Source: Verrucomicrobiota bacterium (lineage in GTDB: Bacteria; Verrucomicrobiota; Verrucomicrobiia; Limisphaerales; UBA1319). From it: DNA of 64,000 bases. The position numbers and the translations under genes were made by a program. Every line of letters begins with the position of its first letter. The stretch's first letter is position 1. Under the pieces are notes generated by a model, which searched no databases, was not told the origin of the DNA, and was given only the letters and a program-made list of their open reading frames with translations. Positions 10,290 through 18,967 of this stretch are shown here, one piece after another. The DNA is taken from contig JAKLFB010000020.1 in the NCBI GenBank assembly GCA_022711435.1, positions 1-64,000 of the forward strand. The letters are read 5' to 3'.

Positions 10290-11033
10290 TCACGAGGAGG
10301 CTGGCTCGGCTGATGGAGGCTGCGCCTTCGAGGGCGCCGATTTGAGCCGGCCGTCCTCCATCTCGTAGGTTCGGTCGAAGACATCGAGGGCGCGGTGGTC
10401 ATGGGTGACGACGATCACCGCCGAGCCCTGCTCGTGGGCCACCTTGCGAAAGAGCTCCATCACCTGCCGCCCGCGATGGCTGTCGAGGGCCGCGGTCGGC
10501 TCGTCCGCCAAAATCAGGCTGGGCTGGTTGGCCAGGGCGCGGGCCACGGCCACGCGCTGCTGCTGGCCGCCGGAGAGCGCTTCGGGCAGGTTGCCCGCCC
10601 GGTCCGCCACGCCCAGATACTCGAGCAGCTCGAGCGCCCTCGAGCGCGCCGTTCGCGACGCGACATCGTTGATCTCCATCGCGATGGCGACGTTCTCGGC
10701 CGCGTTCAGGAAGGGGATCAGATTCGCCTTCTGGAAGACAAAACCCAGATGCCGCCGACGGAACGCGCGGACGTCCACCAGGGCGCGGCTGCCATCCATC
10801 ACCGGCTCGCCTCCGATCGCGATGCGGCCGGTTGTGGGTGGGTTGATCAGGCCGATGGCAGTGAGGAAGGTCGATTTCCCCGCGCCGCTCGGGCCCAGCA
10901 GCGCCACCACCTCGCCGCGCTCGATCCTCGCCGATACGTCGATCATCGCCACCACTTCGGTGTTGCCCGATCCGTAGATCTTGGTCAGGCCGATGGCTTC
11001 GACGGCAGGCGTGTCGGACGAGGGGGCAGTCAT
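10290..11033 (-). CDS. ABC transporter ATP-binding protein (LolD/MacB-like)
   Basis: ATPase subunit, 247 residues, powering the FtsX-type permease encoded immediately upstream. Walker A GPSGAGKST at residues 48-56, signature LSGGQQQRVAVARAL near 155, Walker B LILADEPTAALD near 175 and a switch histidine in VTHDH. The ATG at 11033 overlaps the permease stop by four bases (ATGA), implying translational coupling; longer in-frame extensions run through the permease gene and are rejected. Gene order HlyD adaptor, permease, ATPase is that of MacAB/DevBCA-type export systems. The substrate cannot be told from sequence. Confidence 0.92.
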   Translation of the reverse strand: MTAPSSDTPAVEAIGLTKIYGSGNTEVVAMIDVSARIERGEVVALLGPSGAGKSTFLTAIGLINPPTTGRIAIGGEPVMDGSRALVDVRAFRRRHLGFVFQKANLIPFLNAAENVAIAMEINDVASRTARSRALELLEYLGVADRAGNLPEALSGGQQQRVAVARALANQPSLILADEPTAALDSHRGRQVMELFRKVAHEQGSAVIVVTHDHRALDVFDRTYEMEDGRLKSAPSKAQPPSAEPASS

Positions 11034-12241
11034 GAGAGCACCTTGTTCGGCTCGACGCTCAAGGCCTTGGCGATGCCCACCGCGCTGGCCAGGACGGAGA
11101 TGCCCAGCACAATGGCCGCCAGCGCCGCCAGATCCCGCGGCTCGATCACCACCAGACGCGGAAACCGCGGGAACGCATACGTTCCCAGCCAATACGCTAG
11201 CCCATAGCCCAGCGCACCGATCAGAAGCGCCTGCTGCAGGATCAGGCCCCCGATGACGCCGTTGCGCGCGCCCATCAGCTTCAGCATCGCGATGTCGTGG
11301 ATCTTGTCCAGCGTCAGTGTGTAGAGGATCAGCGCCATGATGATGGTCGAGATGATGACCAGGAGCGCGCGGAACAGCCCGAGCTGGCGCCGCGCCTTGT
11401 CCACCATCCCCGACAGCATCAGATCCACCTGCGCCTGCCTGGAATAGACGGTCACGTCCGGCCACGTCGAGAAGGTCCGCACCACCTCCGCCTGGCTCGC
11501 GCCTGGCTCCAGGCTGAGAATGACGGCGCTGACCTGCGACATCGAGAGCGCCGGGATGCCCGCGGCCGGCCCCGCCGCCCGATCGAGGATCCAGGGCTGG
11601 ACCCGCCCGATGTCCTGCCCCTCGGCACGCGCGCGGCGGGACTGGCGCTCGAGGCGGTAGGCCTCGGCCGGCAGGTCGAACTGGATCGACGTGGCATCGC
11701 TGACGCTGAAGAAGCCCAGGCCGTCGCCTCCGGACCCCACCAGGCCGCGGGTCAGGCCGACCACCTCGAAGACATCCTTACCGAGCCTGACCTTCTCGCC
11801 GAGCTCGAGCCGGAGAGAGCGGTCGGCGATCATCTCGAAATGCCCCTGGCCCAGCGCTCGGCCTGCCACCAGCGGGATCCATTCGCCCCGGTCCTCCGGC
11901 CACGAAAGCCCCTGCACCACGATTCGCAGCGGCCGGCCCCGATGCTCGCGCTGGATGGTGTGCGACACGAACCGCCGCGCCATCGCCACGCCGGGAACCG
12001 CTCGAGCCCGGTCCTCGAGGCTGGACGGCACGCGCGAGATCTCCGCAAAAGGCCCGCGCGTGCCCCCCTGGACCAGCCACAGATCCCCCCCGATGCGATC
12101 CACCAGCAGCGTCGCTTCATGGATCAGCCCCCGATAAATGCCGCCCATGCCCATCACGATCATTAGCAGCAAGCCCACGCCCACTGTGGTCAGCGCGAAC
12201 CGGCCGAGGTTGTGCCGGATATCCTTGACGGCGAGGTTCAT
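11030..12241 (-). CDS. FtsX-family ABC transporter permease
   Basis: Inner-membrane permease of 403 residues. It begins MNLAVKDIRHNLGRFALTTV, the usual short cytoplasmic N-terminus followed by TM1. A large periplasmic domain of about 220 residues follows (GGDLWLVQGG... VVGLTRGLVG). The C-terminal FtsX domain has three membrane segments (LFRALLVIISTIIMALILYT, LLIGALGYGLAYWLG and a last one near ALAAIVLGISVLASAVG). The start at 12241 overlaps the HlyD stop by ATGA, and its own stop overlaps the ATPase start. With those neighbours it forms a MacB/DevC-like exporter split into separate ATPase and permease. Confidence 0.9.
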   Translation of the reverse strand: MNLAVKDIRHNLGRFALTTVGVGLLLMIVMGMGGIYRGLIHEATLLVDRIGGDLWLVQGGTRGPFAEISRVPSSLEDRARAVPGVAMARRFVSHTIQREHRGRPLRIVVQGLSWPEDRGEWIPLVAGRALGQGHFEMIADRSLRLELGEKVRLGKDVFEVVGLTRGLVGSGGDGLGFFSVSDATSIQFDLPAEAYRLERQSRRARAEGQDIGRVQPWILDRAAGPAAGIPALSMSQVSAVILSLEPGASQAEVVRTFSTWPDVTVYSRQAQVDLMLSGMVDKARRQLGLFRALLVIISTIIMALILYTLTLDKIHDIAMLKLMGARNGVIGGLILQQALLIGALGYGLAYWLGTYAFPRFPRLVVIEPRDLAALAAIVLGISVLASAVGIAKALSVEPNKVLS

Positions 12242-13446
12242 CGCTCGACGGCCCGCTGGCCCGGCTGAAGAGGCGCCTGCCGAATGTCCGCCGGGGCAAC
12301 CACGCGGTCCCCCAACGAGACGCCCCGAACAATCTCCACCATCTGTCTCCCCCGCAGACCCACCGTCACTTCCCGCCACATCGCCCGGCCCCGATCCAGC
12401 ACGAACAACCCCGATCGGCCGTCGCGCCATTGAAGAAACCGCTGCGGCGCTGCCAGAGCCTCCGGCGCCCGCTCCGCCTCGATGTAGACCTCCGCGCGCT
12501 GCCCGATCGTCCAGTTCGATGGCAGCCCCTCCATCCGGACATCCACCAGGAACTCGCGCGTCTCGCGGTCCGTCTCTCGCCCAAGCCGCGCCACCTTCCC
12601 CGAGTGCTCCCGGTCCGGGTCCGAACGGAAGACGACGCGGGCGGGCTGCCCGATGGCCAAGCCCGACGCTGCGGTCTCGTCCACCCACGCCGATATCCAG
12701 AGCTCGTTGGTCGAGATCATCTGCAAGATCGAGCCTCCCGGCACGACCACACCCCCCGGATCTCGATCGCGCCGCGTGACCAGCCCATCGTAGGGGCTCA
12801 CAATCCGGCTGAAGCTCAGCCGCTCCTCCTGATAGGCCAGGTTCTTTTCCGCGGTGATCACATGCTGCCTCGCCTCGACCGTCGCCGCACGGGCCCGCCG
12901 AAGATCCGACTCCGCCACGCGCAGCTGCTCCATCGCCTTGTCCAGCTCGGACGTTGAGCTCACCTTCTGGCGGACGAGATCGGATATTCTGTCGTGGTCC
13001 AGCCGGGCCTGCTGCTCGACCGCGGCGGCGCGGGTCTCGTCCACCTCGACGCGCACCGCTGTGGATTGGGCGGCCGCCAGGGCCGCGGCGGCCACCTCGA
13101 CCTGGCCCCGAAGCTCGCCGTCATCGAGCCGCGCCAGCAGCTGGCCTGCCTTCACAAAATCGTTCTGATCGACCAGCACCTCCGCCAGCCGCTCCTGGAT
13201 CCGCGGGCTGATCGTCGTCTTGATCCGCGCTTCGAGAGTGCCCGTGCCCATCACCTCCGCCACGACGGGAACCGATCGGATCTCATGCGCCGCCACGGGA
13301 GCAGGGGCGAATTTCAGCCGGTAAACCGCCAGCACCACCAGGGCCGCCAGCACCAGCCACTTGGCCCATCGGCGCAAAACCGCCGCTGCATGTGTCCTCG
13401 AGCTGCTCATGCGGCCCATCCAATCGCGTTCGCTGCCCTCCATCAA
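12238..13446 (-). CDS. HlyD/MacA-family periplasmic adaptor subunit
   Basis: Membrane-fusion protein of up to 402 residues, first gene of the three-gene export operon. One N-terminal membrane segment (WLVLAALVVLAVYRL, residues about 29-43) is followed by a barrel-sandwich half motif, a coiled-coil hairpin rich in A/E/R/L (about 105-215) and the second half motif (IVSPYDGLVTRRDRDPG). A beta-barrel and C-terminal domain complete the adaptor. The start is uncertain: ATG at 13446, 13443 or 13410 are possible, none with a well-placed ribosome site. The expected role is to link the permease to an outer-membrane channel; no TolC-like gene is in the window. Confidence 0.88.
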   Translation of the reverse strand: MMEGSERDWMGRMSSSRTHAAAVLRRWAKWLVLAALVVLAVYRLKFAPAPVAAHEIRSVPVVAEVMGTGTLEARIKTTISPRIQERLAEVLVDQNDFVKAGQLLARLDDGELRGQVEVAAAALAAAQSTAVRVEVDETRAAAVEQQARLDHDRISDLVRQKVSSTSELDKAMEQLRVAESDLRRARAATVEARQHVITAEKNLAYQEERLSFSRIVSPYDGLVTRRDRDPGGVVVPGGSILQMISTNELWISAWVDETAASGLAIGQPARVVFRSDPDREHSGKVARLGRETDRETREFLVDVRMEGLPSNWTIGQRAEVYIEAERAPEALAAPQRFLQWRDGRSGLFVLDRGRAMWREVTVGLRGRQMVEIVRGVSLGDRVVAPADIRQAPLQPGQRAVER

Positions 13447-13473
13447 GCCGCGATTTATGAAACCGATCCGGTT

Positions 13474-14355
13474 TCAGAGCATCCTAATCCTCATGGCCAT
13501 GAGCTCGGCAGCGTACCCTTCGCGGAAAGTCGGATACCTCAGCGTGTAGCCCAGCTCCTCCCGCAGCCGCCGGTTGCAGACGATCTTGTCGGTGGCGCTG
13601 CGCGCGCGGCTGCCAGCCGGCGCGCCGGCGGGCGGGATCGGACGCCCCAGCCGCGCCGCCAGCCAGCCGAGAACCTCGCGCTGGGTGGCCGGCTCGTTGT
13701 CTACGACATTGACGATCCGGCCGGGCTGGCCTCTCTCGAGCGCCGCCACGATCGCGCCGGCCGCATCGTCGCAATGGATCATGTTGAGATGCCGGCGTCC
13801 GTCGCCCTCGAGACGGGCGGAGCCGTCGAGGAACTGACGGAGCCAGTAGCCGCGGCCCGCGCCGTAAATGCCGGCCAGGCGCAGGATAATCGCGGGAAAT
13901 CCGGAGTTCCGATGCGCATCCTCGAGCAGGCGCTCGGTCGCGCGCAGGATGCGGCCGGATTCGGTCAGCGGCTCGGCGGGGCAGGTCTCGGCCACGACGC
14001 TGCCGTCGTCCTGTGCGTAGACGCCCGTGCTGCTCGTATAGACCAGCTTGCGGGGCGGATGGCGATGCAGCGAATGCAGAAGCTGACGCGTCCCCTGGCG
14101 ATAGGTGCGTTCGTAGGCGGCAGGGCCTCCGGGGCCGGCGGAGACAAGGTTCACGATCCAGTCGAAATCAACGGGCATCTTCTCATACCCCGCCGCATCG
14201 GCCACATCCAGCGGCCAGCCCCGAATCCCAGCCGCCTCGAGCGCCGCCAGACCCTCGGCACCACGCCGGGTGCCGTGCACCTCATGGCCGGCCTCGAGCA
14301 GCTCCCGCGCCAGCCGGATCCCCACGAAACCGCAGCCGATGATCAACACGCGCAT
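13474..14355 (-). CDS. NAD(P)-dependent epimerase/dehydratase-like SDR (YeeZ-like)
   Basis: Extended or atypical short-chain dehydrogenase/reductase, 293 residues, soluble. The N-terminal Rossmann motif is GCGFVGIRLA (residues 7-16), followed by LVYTSSTGVY, where Ser/Thr and Tyr occupy the catalytic region; the usual YxxxK lysine is not evident. A later LRLAGIYGAGR is the typical substrate-side loop. The GCGxVG start and overall length resemble YeeZ-type proteins of unknown substrate. It is 27 nt downstream of the HlyD start on the same strand but is probably a separate unit. Function beyond NAD(P)-binding is not determinable. Confidence 0.75.
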   Translation of the reverse strand: MRVLIIGCGFVGIRLARELLEAGHEVHGTRRGAEGLAALEAAGIRGWPLDVADAAGYEKMPVDFDWIVNLVSAGPGGPAAYERTYRQGTRQLLHSLHRHPPRKLVYTSSTGVYAQDDGSVVAETCPAEPLTESGRILRATERLLEDAHRNSGFPAIILRLAGIYGAGRGYWLRQFLDGSARLEGDGRRHLNMIHCDDAAGAIVAALERGQPGRIVNVVDNEPATQREVLGWLAARLGRPIPPAGAPAGSRARSATDKIVCNRRLREELGYTLRYPTFREGYAAELMAMRIRML

Positions 14356-14393
14356 GGTTGGGCGCCGTTTTCTTCTTCGGTCTCCTGGCCGCT

Positions 14394-14449
14394 CGAGCCT
14401 CGCGGGGAGAGCGGATCACGGCGGAGACGCACCCGAAGGAGCGCACGCC
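14394..14449 (+). repeat. Dispersed intergenic repeat fragment
   Basis: This stretch (CCTCGCGGGG...GGCGGAGACGCAC...GAAGGAGCG) recurs with few changes at 24650-24703. It is followed by GCGCACGCCCTGCCTTGCAGGCC, a diverged half of the palindromic family at 6.07-6.83 kb. No gene lies between 14356 and 14469. Confidence 0.6.
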
Positions 14450-14469
14450 CTGCCTTGCAGGCCGCAATC

Positions 14470-15264
14470 TCAAAGGGTGCGGAGATGGAATCCGCCGTCG
14501 ACATTGATGACCTCGCCGGTGCTGAAGGGCAAGGCGCCCTGGGCGAGGGCGGCCACGGCCCTGCCCACATCCTCGGGCGTTCCCCACCGGGCAATGGGGC
14601 TGATCCCATCGGCGATCAGCCGATCGTATTTCTCCTTCACCCCCGACGTCATGTCGGTATCGATGATCCCCGGCCGGATCTCGTAGACCGGGATCCCATG
14701 CGGAGCCAGGCGGACCGCGAAAAGCGCGGTCAGCATCGACAGCGCCGATTTGGTCAGGCAATAATCGCCGCGGTTGACGGATGCGGCGTAGGCGCTCACC
14801 GAAGTGATGATGACGATCTTGGGCGCGTAATCCGGCCCCGGCGGCGATTGGGTTTGCGCGATCATCCAGCGAGCCGCGAGCTGCGTGAGAAAATAGGGCC
14901 CTTTGAGATTGATCGACATCAGCCGGTCGAAGCTCTCCTCCGACGCATCGAGCAGGTCCGCGCGCACGGCCGGCGCCACGCCGGCGTTGTTCACGAGCAA
15001 ATCCAGGCGCCCCAATCGATCCCGGGTGAAATCCAGAAGCTGCTGCCGGCCTGCGCTCGTGGATATGTCGGCCTGGCAGGGGAGGGCGCGGATGGCGTGG
15101 CCGTGCCCGGCGGCTCGAGATTCGCAATCGGCGGCTGTCTTTTCAGCCGCAGCACGGTTGCCGGCGTAGTTGATCGCCAGCGAGCACCCGATTCGGGCCA
15201 GCTCGAGCGCGATCCCTCGCCCGATGCCCCGAGACGCACCTGTGATCAGGGCCACTGCTTCCAT
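14470..15264 (-). CDS. Classical SDR oxidoreductase (FabG-like)
   Basis: Soluble NAD(P)H-dependent oxidoreductase of 264 residues. Cofactor motif [12 protein letters not shown] at residues 8-19, NNAG motif ([10 protein letters not shown]) near 95, catalytic Ser region [13 protein letters not shown] and the YxxxK pair in DYCLTKSAL. Annotated relatives are called 3-oxoacyl-ACP reductase, but the class is broad. It lies between the export operon and the DeoR regulator, near the microcompartment operon. A role in reducing an aldehyde or ketose, or recycling NADH for that pathway, is possible but not shown. Start ATG at 15264 is the first Met and directly precedes the Rossmann fold. Confidence 0.85.
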   Translation of the reverse strand: MEAVALITGASRGIGRGIALELARIGCSLAINYAGNRAAAEKTAADCESRAAGHGHAIRALPCQADISTSAGRQQLLDFTRDRLGRLDLLVNNAGVAPAVRADLLDASEESFDRLMSINLKGPYFLTQLAARWMIAQTQSPPGPDYAPKIVIITSVSAYAASVNRGDYCLTKSALSMLTALFAVRLAPHGIPVYEIRPGIIDTDMTSGVKEKYDRLIADGISPIARWGTPEDVGRAVAALAQGALPFSTGEVINVDGGFHLRTL

Positions 15265-15289
15265 GAGGCGCCAGAATAATGGGCGATTT

Positions 15290-15457
15290 CAAAGACACCA
15301 GCCAAAAACAGGCCGGGCGACCGCTTTCAAACGGTGCGCTGGGCAACGGCTGTCAGATGGCGTGCTGGGCGACTTGCACCCCGGTAACCGATCGGTTTCT
15401 CCCTCCCCTCCACGGCAGTGGAGGGGCGCGCGGCGGAGCGCACGCCCCACCTTCTGG
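15290..15457 (+). repeat. Intergenic repeat fragments downstream of the DeoR gene
   Basis: Non-coding. Contains the motifs CTCCCTCCCCTCCAC and GCGCGCGGCGGAGCGCACGC, which belong to the two dispersed families seen at 24.7-25.1/35.6-36.0 kb and at 6.07-6.83 kb. No gene seen. Confidence 0.6.
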
Positions 15458-16258
15458 CTACGGAACCTGCGGCTGGCGGCTGTCCTGCTTTTCGCCGGCA
15501 GCGGGCGCAACGATAACCTTGAGACCCCGCCGGCGCAGCTCCTCGATGAGCTCCGCCGGCGCCGCGGCGTCCGTCACCACCACGTCGACATCCTCGACCG
15601 GACACAGCGGCATCAGCGAGCGCCGCCCGAATTTCGTGTGGTCGAAACAAAAAATCACCTGCCGGGCGGCAGCCATCATCGCGCGCTGGATCTCGATGAG
15701 CAGCCCGTGCGAGTTGGTGATCCCTTCGGGAGCGATGCCGCCTGCACCCATGACGGCGACATCGGCATGCATGCGCGAAAAAGTCTCCACCGCCAGCGGC
15801 CCCACCAGCACACCCAGCCGCGGATAGATCACGCCTCCCGATAACACCACCTCGACCAGGTTCGCCGACGCATACAGATTGGCCACCGGCAGGGAGTTTG
15901 TGATGATCTGCGGCCGCTTCTCCTCGAGATGCCGCGCCACGTGATACGCTGTAGTGCCCGCGTCGATAATCACGCTCTGGCTGGCGGGGATGATCCCCGC
16001 ACATGCAGCCCCGATCGCCTCTTTTTCCTCGAGCTGATGTGTGTCGCGCGCGCTGAAAATGAACTCGTCCGATCGCGGGCTTAGGAGGCGGGCACCTCCG
16101 TGAGTGCGCCGCAAGATCCCAGCGGCTTCGAGAACGGTCAGGTCGCGCCGAATGGTCGAATGCGACGCATCCACCTCGTCTGCAAGCTCCTCCAGCGAGG
16201 CGAACTCGACCTGCTGCAGATACGTCTCAATCCGTTTCTGGCGTTCTTCCGGTTGCAT
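15458..16258 (-). CDS. DeoR/GlpR-family transcriptional regulator
   Basis: DNA-binding repressor of 266 residues. An N-terminal winged helix (EELADEVDASHSTIRRDL, residues about 22-40) carries the TIRRDL signature of DeoR proteins and is followed by GILRRTHGGA. The C-terminal sugar-phosphate sensor (DeoRC) contains IIDAGTTAYHVARHL, ITNSLPVANL and LSGGVIYPRLG. DeoR proteins usually respond to phosphorylated sugars. It is divergent from the microcompartment operon, with 95 nt between the start codons, the arrangement expected for its local regulator. An inverted repeat TCGTT-N4-AACGA at 16265-16278, just ahead of its own start, could be an operator. Confidence 0.9.
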   Translation of the reverse strand: MQPEERQKRIETYLQQVEFASLEELADEVDASHSTIRRDLTVLEAAGILRRTHGGARLLSPRSDEFIFSARDTHQLEEKEAIGAACAGIIPASQSVIIDAGTTAYHVARHLEEKRPQIITNSLPVANLYASANLVEVVLSGGVIYPRLGVLVGPLAVETFSRMHADVAVMGAGGIAPEGITNSHGLLIEIQRAMMAAARQVIFCFDHTKFGRRSLMPLCPVEDVDVVVTDAAAPAELIEELRRRGLKVIVAPAAGEKQDSRQPQVP

Positions 16259-16264
16259 TCTTGC

Positions 16265-16278
16265 TCGTTTCTGAACGA
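16265..16278. promoter_or_regulatory. Candidate operator, inverted repeat TCGTT-N4-AACGA
   Basis: Perfect 5-bp arms separated by four bases, 7 nt upstream of the DeoR-family start codon. A second TCGTTT lies at 16315-16320, exactly 50 bp away, inside the promoter spacer of the microcompartment operon. TTTCGTT-like words are common in DeoR-family operators; binding here is inference. Confidence 0.4.
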
Positions 16279-16303
16279 TTTTGAAAGAATTTGCAAGATT
16301 TGT

Positions 16304-16332
16304 TTGACATTTTTTCGTTTTTAAGGCGTAAT
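16304..16332 (+). promoter_or_regulatory. Sigma-70-like promoter of the microcompartment operon
   Basis: TTGACA at 16304-16309, 17-bp spacer, CGTAAT at 16327-16332 (4 of 6 matches). Transcription would start near 16339, about 15 nt before the ATG at 16354, which supports that start for the first gene. Confidence 0.55.
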
Positions 16333-16353
16333 GCAGCCCGATTCAGACTGGAT

Positions 16354-17031
16354 ATGGCTGGATTATCGACAAATGTGCCGCGGCCAGTGATCGAGCACTG
16401 GGTGCGGCAGGCGGTGTATGAGCGGTTGGGGAAGCCGCTGCCGCAGGCGGCGACCGCTCCGAATCCGCTCGTTGTCAATGTCAGCGCCCGGCATTGTCAC
16501 TTGACGGCGGAGGCGGTTGAGGCGCTGTTTGGCAAGGGGTATGCGTTGACGCCGCACAAGATGCTTTATCAGGAGGGTCAATTTGCCGCGCGTGAGGTGG
16601 TGACCCTGATCGGGCCGCGGAGCCGGGTGATATCGAACCTGCGGATCCTGGGTCCGTGCCGGCTGCTGAACCAGGTCGAGCTGGCATACACGGATGCGAT
16701 CGCGCTGGGGTTCGAGATCCCGCTGCGGCTGTCGGGGAACATCGAGGGGACGCCGGGCTGCATGCTGATGGGGCCGGCCGGCTTTTTCGAGCTGGCGTGC
16801 GGCGTGATCCGGGCGGCCCGGCATGCGCATCTGCATCCGGACGATGCGGCGTTTTACGGCGTGAAGAACGGGGACGCCCTGAGGCTGCGGGTGGGCGGGG
16901 GGTGCGGGCTGGTATTAGAGAACCTGCTGGCGCGGGTGGACCCCGCGTTCAAGCTCGAGGCGCACATCGACACCGACGAGGGCAACGCCTGCAACCTGCA
17001 GCCGGACACCCCGTGCGAGCTGATGCGGTAG
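16354..17031 (+). CDS. pduL: PduL-type phosphate acyltransferase of the microcompartment
   Basis: Converts acyl-CoA plus phosphate to acyl-phosphate plus CoA inside the shell, regenerating CoA for the aldehyde dehydrogenase. 225 residues. Two PduL domains are visible: VNVSARHCHLTAEAVEALFG (residues about 38-57) with the metal-binding HxH, and a second half with ARHAHLHPDDAAFYGVKNGD. An N-terminal amphipathic helix (VIEHWVRQAVYERLGK) before a short linker looks like an encapsulation peptide. Start ATG 16354 follows the promoter; an upstream TTG would place the start inside the promoter. First gene of the operon, 25 nt before a BMC-H gene. The substrate is probably lactyl- or propionyl-CoA, by pathway analogy. 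Confidence 0.92.
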   Translation: MAGLSTNVPRPVIEHWVRQAVYERLGKPLPQAATAPNPLVVNVSARHCHLTAEAVEALFGKGYALTPHKMLYQEGQFAAREVVTLIGPRSRVISNLRILGPCRLLNQVELAYTDAIALGFEIPLRLSGNIEGTPGCMLMGPAGFFELACGVIRAARHAHLHPDDAAFYGVKNGDALRLRVGGGCGLVLENLLARVDPAFKLEAHIDTDEGNACNLQPDTPCELMR

Positions 17032-17056
17032 CGGGAAACGAACAAAGGAACAGACC

Positions 17057-17350
17057 ATGAGTGAAGCGATTGGCATGATCGAGACCAAGGGCTATGTGGG
17101 GAGCGTGGAGGCGAGCGACGCGATGGTGAAAGCGGCCAACGTGACGCTGGTGAAGACCATCCCGATTGGCGGGGGGATGATCACCGTGCTGGCGCGCGGG
17201 GATGTGGGGAGCGTGAAGGCGGCGGTGGATGCGGGGGCCAAGGCGGCCAGCCGCGTGGGCGAGCTGATCAGCTCGCACGTCATCGCCCGGCCGCACGAGG
17301 ACCTGCTGAAAGCGTTCGTCGAGGGCGGCTCCGCCGCCAAAGCCAAGTAA
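17057..17350 (+). CDS. BMC-H shell hexamer protein 1
   Basis: Single BMC-domain shell protein of 97 residues (PduA/EutM type), forming hexagonal tiles with a central pore. Begins [20 protein letters not shown], contains the conserved [14 protein letters not shown], and ends with [14 protein letters not shown], the usual C-terminal strand. The pore loop reads PIGGGM, close to the canonical G-S-G or G-G-G pore. Second gene of the operon, with GAACAAAGGAACAG upstream as ribosome-binding region. Confidence 0.95.
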   Translation: MSEAIGMIETKGYVGSVEASDAMVKAANVTLVKTIPIGGGMITVLARGDVGSVKAAVDAGAKAASRVGELISSHVIARPHEDLLKAFVEGGSAAKAK

Positions 17351-17376
17351 ACAACGTCGATTCATCGGAGGAGATT

Positions 17377-17658
17377 ATGGCTCAACCAGCGATCGGGATG
17401 ATTGAAACCAAGGGGCTGTGCGCCCTGCTCGAGGCCAGCGACGCCGCGCTGAAAGCGGCCAACGTCGTTCTGACGGGCTGGGAGAAGGTGGGCAGCGGCT
17501 ATGTGACCGCCTTTTTCCGGGGGGACGTTGCGGCGGTGAAGGCGGCCACCGATGCGGGAGCGGCGGCGGCGGCGCAGGTCGGCCAGGTGGTCAGCGTCCA
17601 GGTGATCCCGCGTCCGCACGAGGATCTCTGCGGCCTGGGCAAGTGGCTTCAGGGATGA
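17377..17658 (+). CDS. BMC-H shell hexamer protein 2
   Basis: Second BMC-H paralogue, 93 residues. [20 protein letters not shown], pore loop KVGSGY as in Pdu[16 protein letters not shown], and [13 protein letters not shown] at the end. GGAGGAG eight bases before ATG is a strong ribosome site, matching a highly expressed shell protein. Its stop overlaps the next start (ATGA at 17655). Confidence 0.95.
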   Translation: MAQPAIGMIETKGLCALLEASDAALKAANVVLTGWEKVGSGYVTAFFRGDVAAVKAATDAGAAAAAQVGQVVSVQVIPRPHEDLCGLGKWLQG

Positions 17659-18839
17659 AGATCCTGGTCGCCAACCTGGGTTCGACGTCGTTCAAGTACC
17701 GGCTGTATGACCTGAGCGGCGACAGCGAGCGGATGCTGGCCCGAGGCGGTTTCGAGCGCGTGGCCGACCATGCCGCTGCGATCGAGTCCTGCCTGGCCGA
17801 GCTCCAGACCGGCGGGTCGATCGCCAGCGAGCGCGACCTTGCGGCCATCGGTCTCAAACCCATCATCGCCCGCGGCATCACGGGATGCGTTCGCATGGAC
17901 GAGCCGGTGCTGCAGGCGATGGAGGCCTATAACGGGCTCGCGCCGGCGCACAACCCGCCTTACGTGAACGGCGCCCGCCTGTTCGCCCGGCGGCTCCCGT
18001 CGATCCCGGTCATCGGCTTGTTCGAGACCGCCTTCTACCAATGGGCGCCCGAGGCCGCGATGCGGTATGCGGTCCCGGAGAGCTGGCATCGCCAGGGGGT
18101 CCGGCGCTGGGGCTTCCACGGGGCCAGCCACAAATACATCGCCGAGCGATCCGCCCAGCTTCTGGGGCGTCCCGACGTGGCGGACCGGGTGCGCCGGCTC
18201 TACGTCGATGGACCGGCGACGCCGGTCCAGGCGCCCGAGCTGCGGGTGGTCTCCTGTCATCTGGGCGGCAGCTCCTCGGTGACCGGCATTCGGGACGGGC
18301 TGGCGATCGGCAACAGCCTCGGGATGAGCCCGCAGTCCGGCCTGCCCCACAACAACCGCGTGGGCGACCTCGATTCCTTTGCCCTGCCGTTCCTGATGCG
18401 GACCACGGGGATGAGCCTCGACGAAGCGGAGCGGCAGATGTGCAAGGAGGGCGGGCTCAAGGGATTGTCGGGGGGCATGAACGACCTCCGGGACATCCTG
18501 GCGGGCATCGCTCGAGGCGAGGCCGGGCCCCGGCTGGCCTTCGATGTCCTGGTCCACCAGACCCGGCACTGGATCGGGGCCTACGCGTTCGAGCTCGACG
18601 GCCTCGACGCCCTCGTGTTCACGGCGGGGATTGCCGAGAACAACCCTGAGATCCGCGAGGCCATCTGCGCCCGCCTGGACCGCATGGGCATCCGGATCGA
18701 TCCTGCGGCCAACCGCCAGGCCGCCCGCGGCCGCGAAGCCGTCCTCAGCGCCCCGGACTCGCCGGTTCGGATCCTGGTGGTTCCGACCAACGAGGAGCTG
18801 GTGATCGCGCGCGAGGTGAAACGTTTTTTGGAGCGGTGA
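17655..18839 (+). CDS. ackA: Acetate/propionate-kinase family acyl-phosphate kinase of the BMC operon
   Basis: Transfers phosphate from an acyl-phosphate to ADP; the ATP-yielding last step of the pathway. 394 residues, the family's usual size. Seen: N-terminal [23 protein letters not shown] with the conserved His, [13 protein letters not shown] with the second His, the phosphate loop [22 protein letters not shown] keeping the arginine, and [13 protein letters not shown]. The stretch that in acetate kinases reads R-x-x-H-G-G is here ARGITGC, and the Phe/Thr loop reads [13 protein letters not shown]. The acyl pocket is therefore divergent and could fit lactyl-phosphate (inference). Starts inside the stop of BMC-H 2, so they are translationally coupled. 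Confidence 0.88.
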   Translation: MKILVANLGSTSFKYRLYDLSGDSERMLARGGFERVADHAAAIESCLAELQTGGSIASERDLAAIGLKPIIARGITGCVRMDEPVLQAMEAYNGLAPAHNPPYVNGARLFARRLPSIPVIGLFETAFYQWAPEAAMRYAVPESWHRQGVRRWGFHGASHKYIAERSAQLLGRPDVADRVRRLYVDGPATPVQAPELRVVSCHLGGSSSVTGIRDGLAIGNSLGMSPQSGLPHNNRVGDLDSFALPFLMRTTGMSLDEAERQMCKEGGLKGLSGGMNDLRDILAGIARGEAGPRLAFDVLVHQTRHWIGAYAFELDGLDALVFTAGIAENNPEIREAICARLDRMGIRIDPAANRQAARGREAVLSAPDSPVRILVVPTNEELVIAREVKRFLER

Positions 18840-18876
18840 ATTCGAGCAACTATACAGAGCGTCGGAATTGCACAAC

Positions 18877-18925
18877 GCCGGGTCAGGGGACCCGGCCTAC
18901 AGAGTCGTGCAGGCCGCGTGCCCTC
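18877..18925 (+). repeat. Two hairpins in the gap between kinase and third BMC-H
   Basis: GCCGGGTC-AGGG-GACCCGGC (18877-18896) is an 8-bp perfect stem, followed by GGCCTAC and CCGCGTGCCCTCACGCGG (18914-18931). No U-tract follows, so an intrinsic terminator is not obvious. The GTAGGCCGCGTGCCCTC-like word recurs in inverted orientation at 47.4 kb, so this is a dispersed REP-like element that may also modulate expression within the operon. Confidence 0.6.
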
Positions 18926-18967
18926 ACGCGGCGTGACTTACGACGTTGCAGCTAACCCGGTTGAACT

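Noticed and set aside
12994..15279. Plus-strand open frame of about 761 codons across the HlyD and SDR genes
   Set aside because: Runs antisense over three well-supported minus-strand genes; composition is typical of shadow frames.
18877..18931. Hairpins after the kinase gene as the end of the BMC operon
   Set aside because: There is no U-tract and the shell, dehydrogenase and aldolase genes continue on the same strand directly after.
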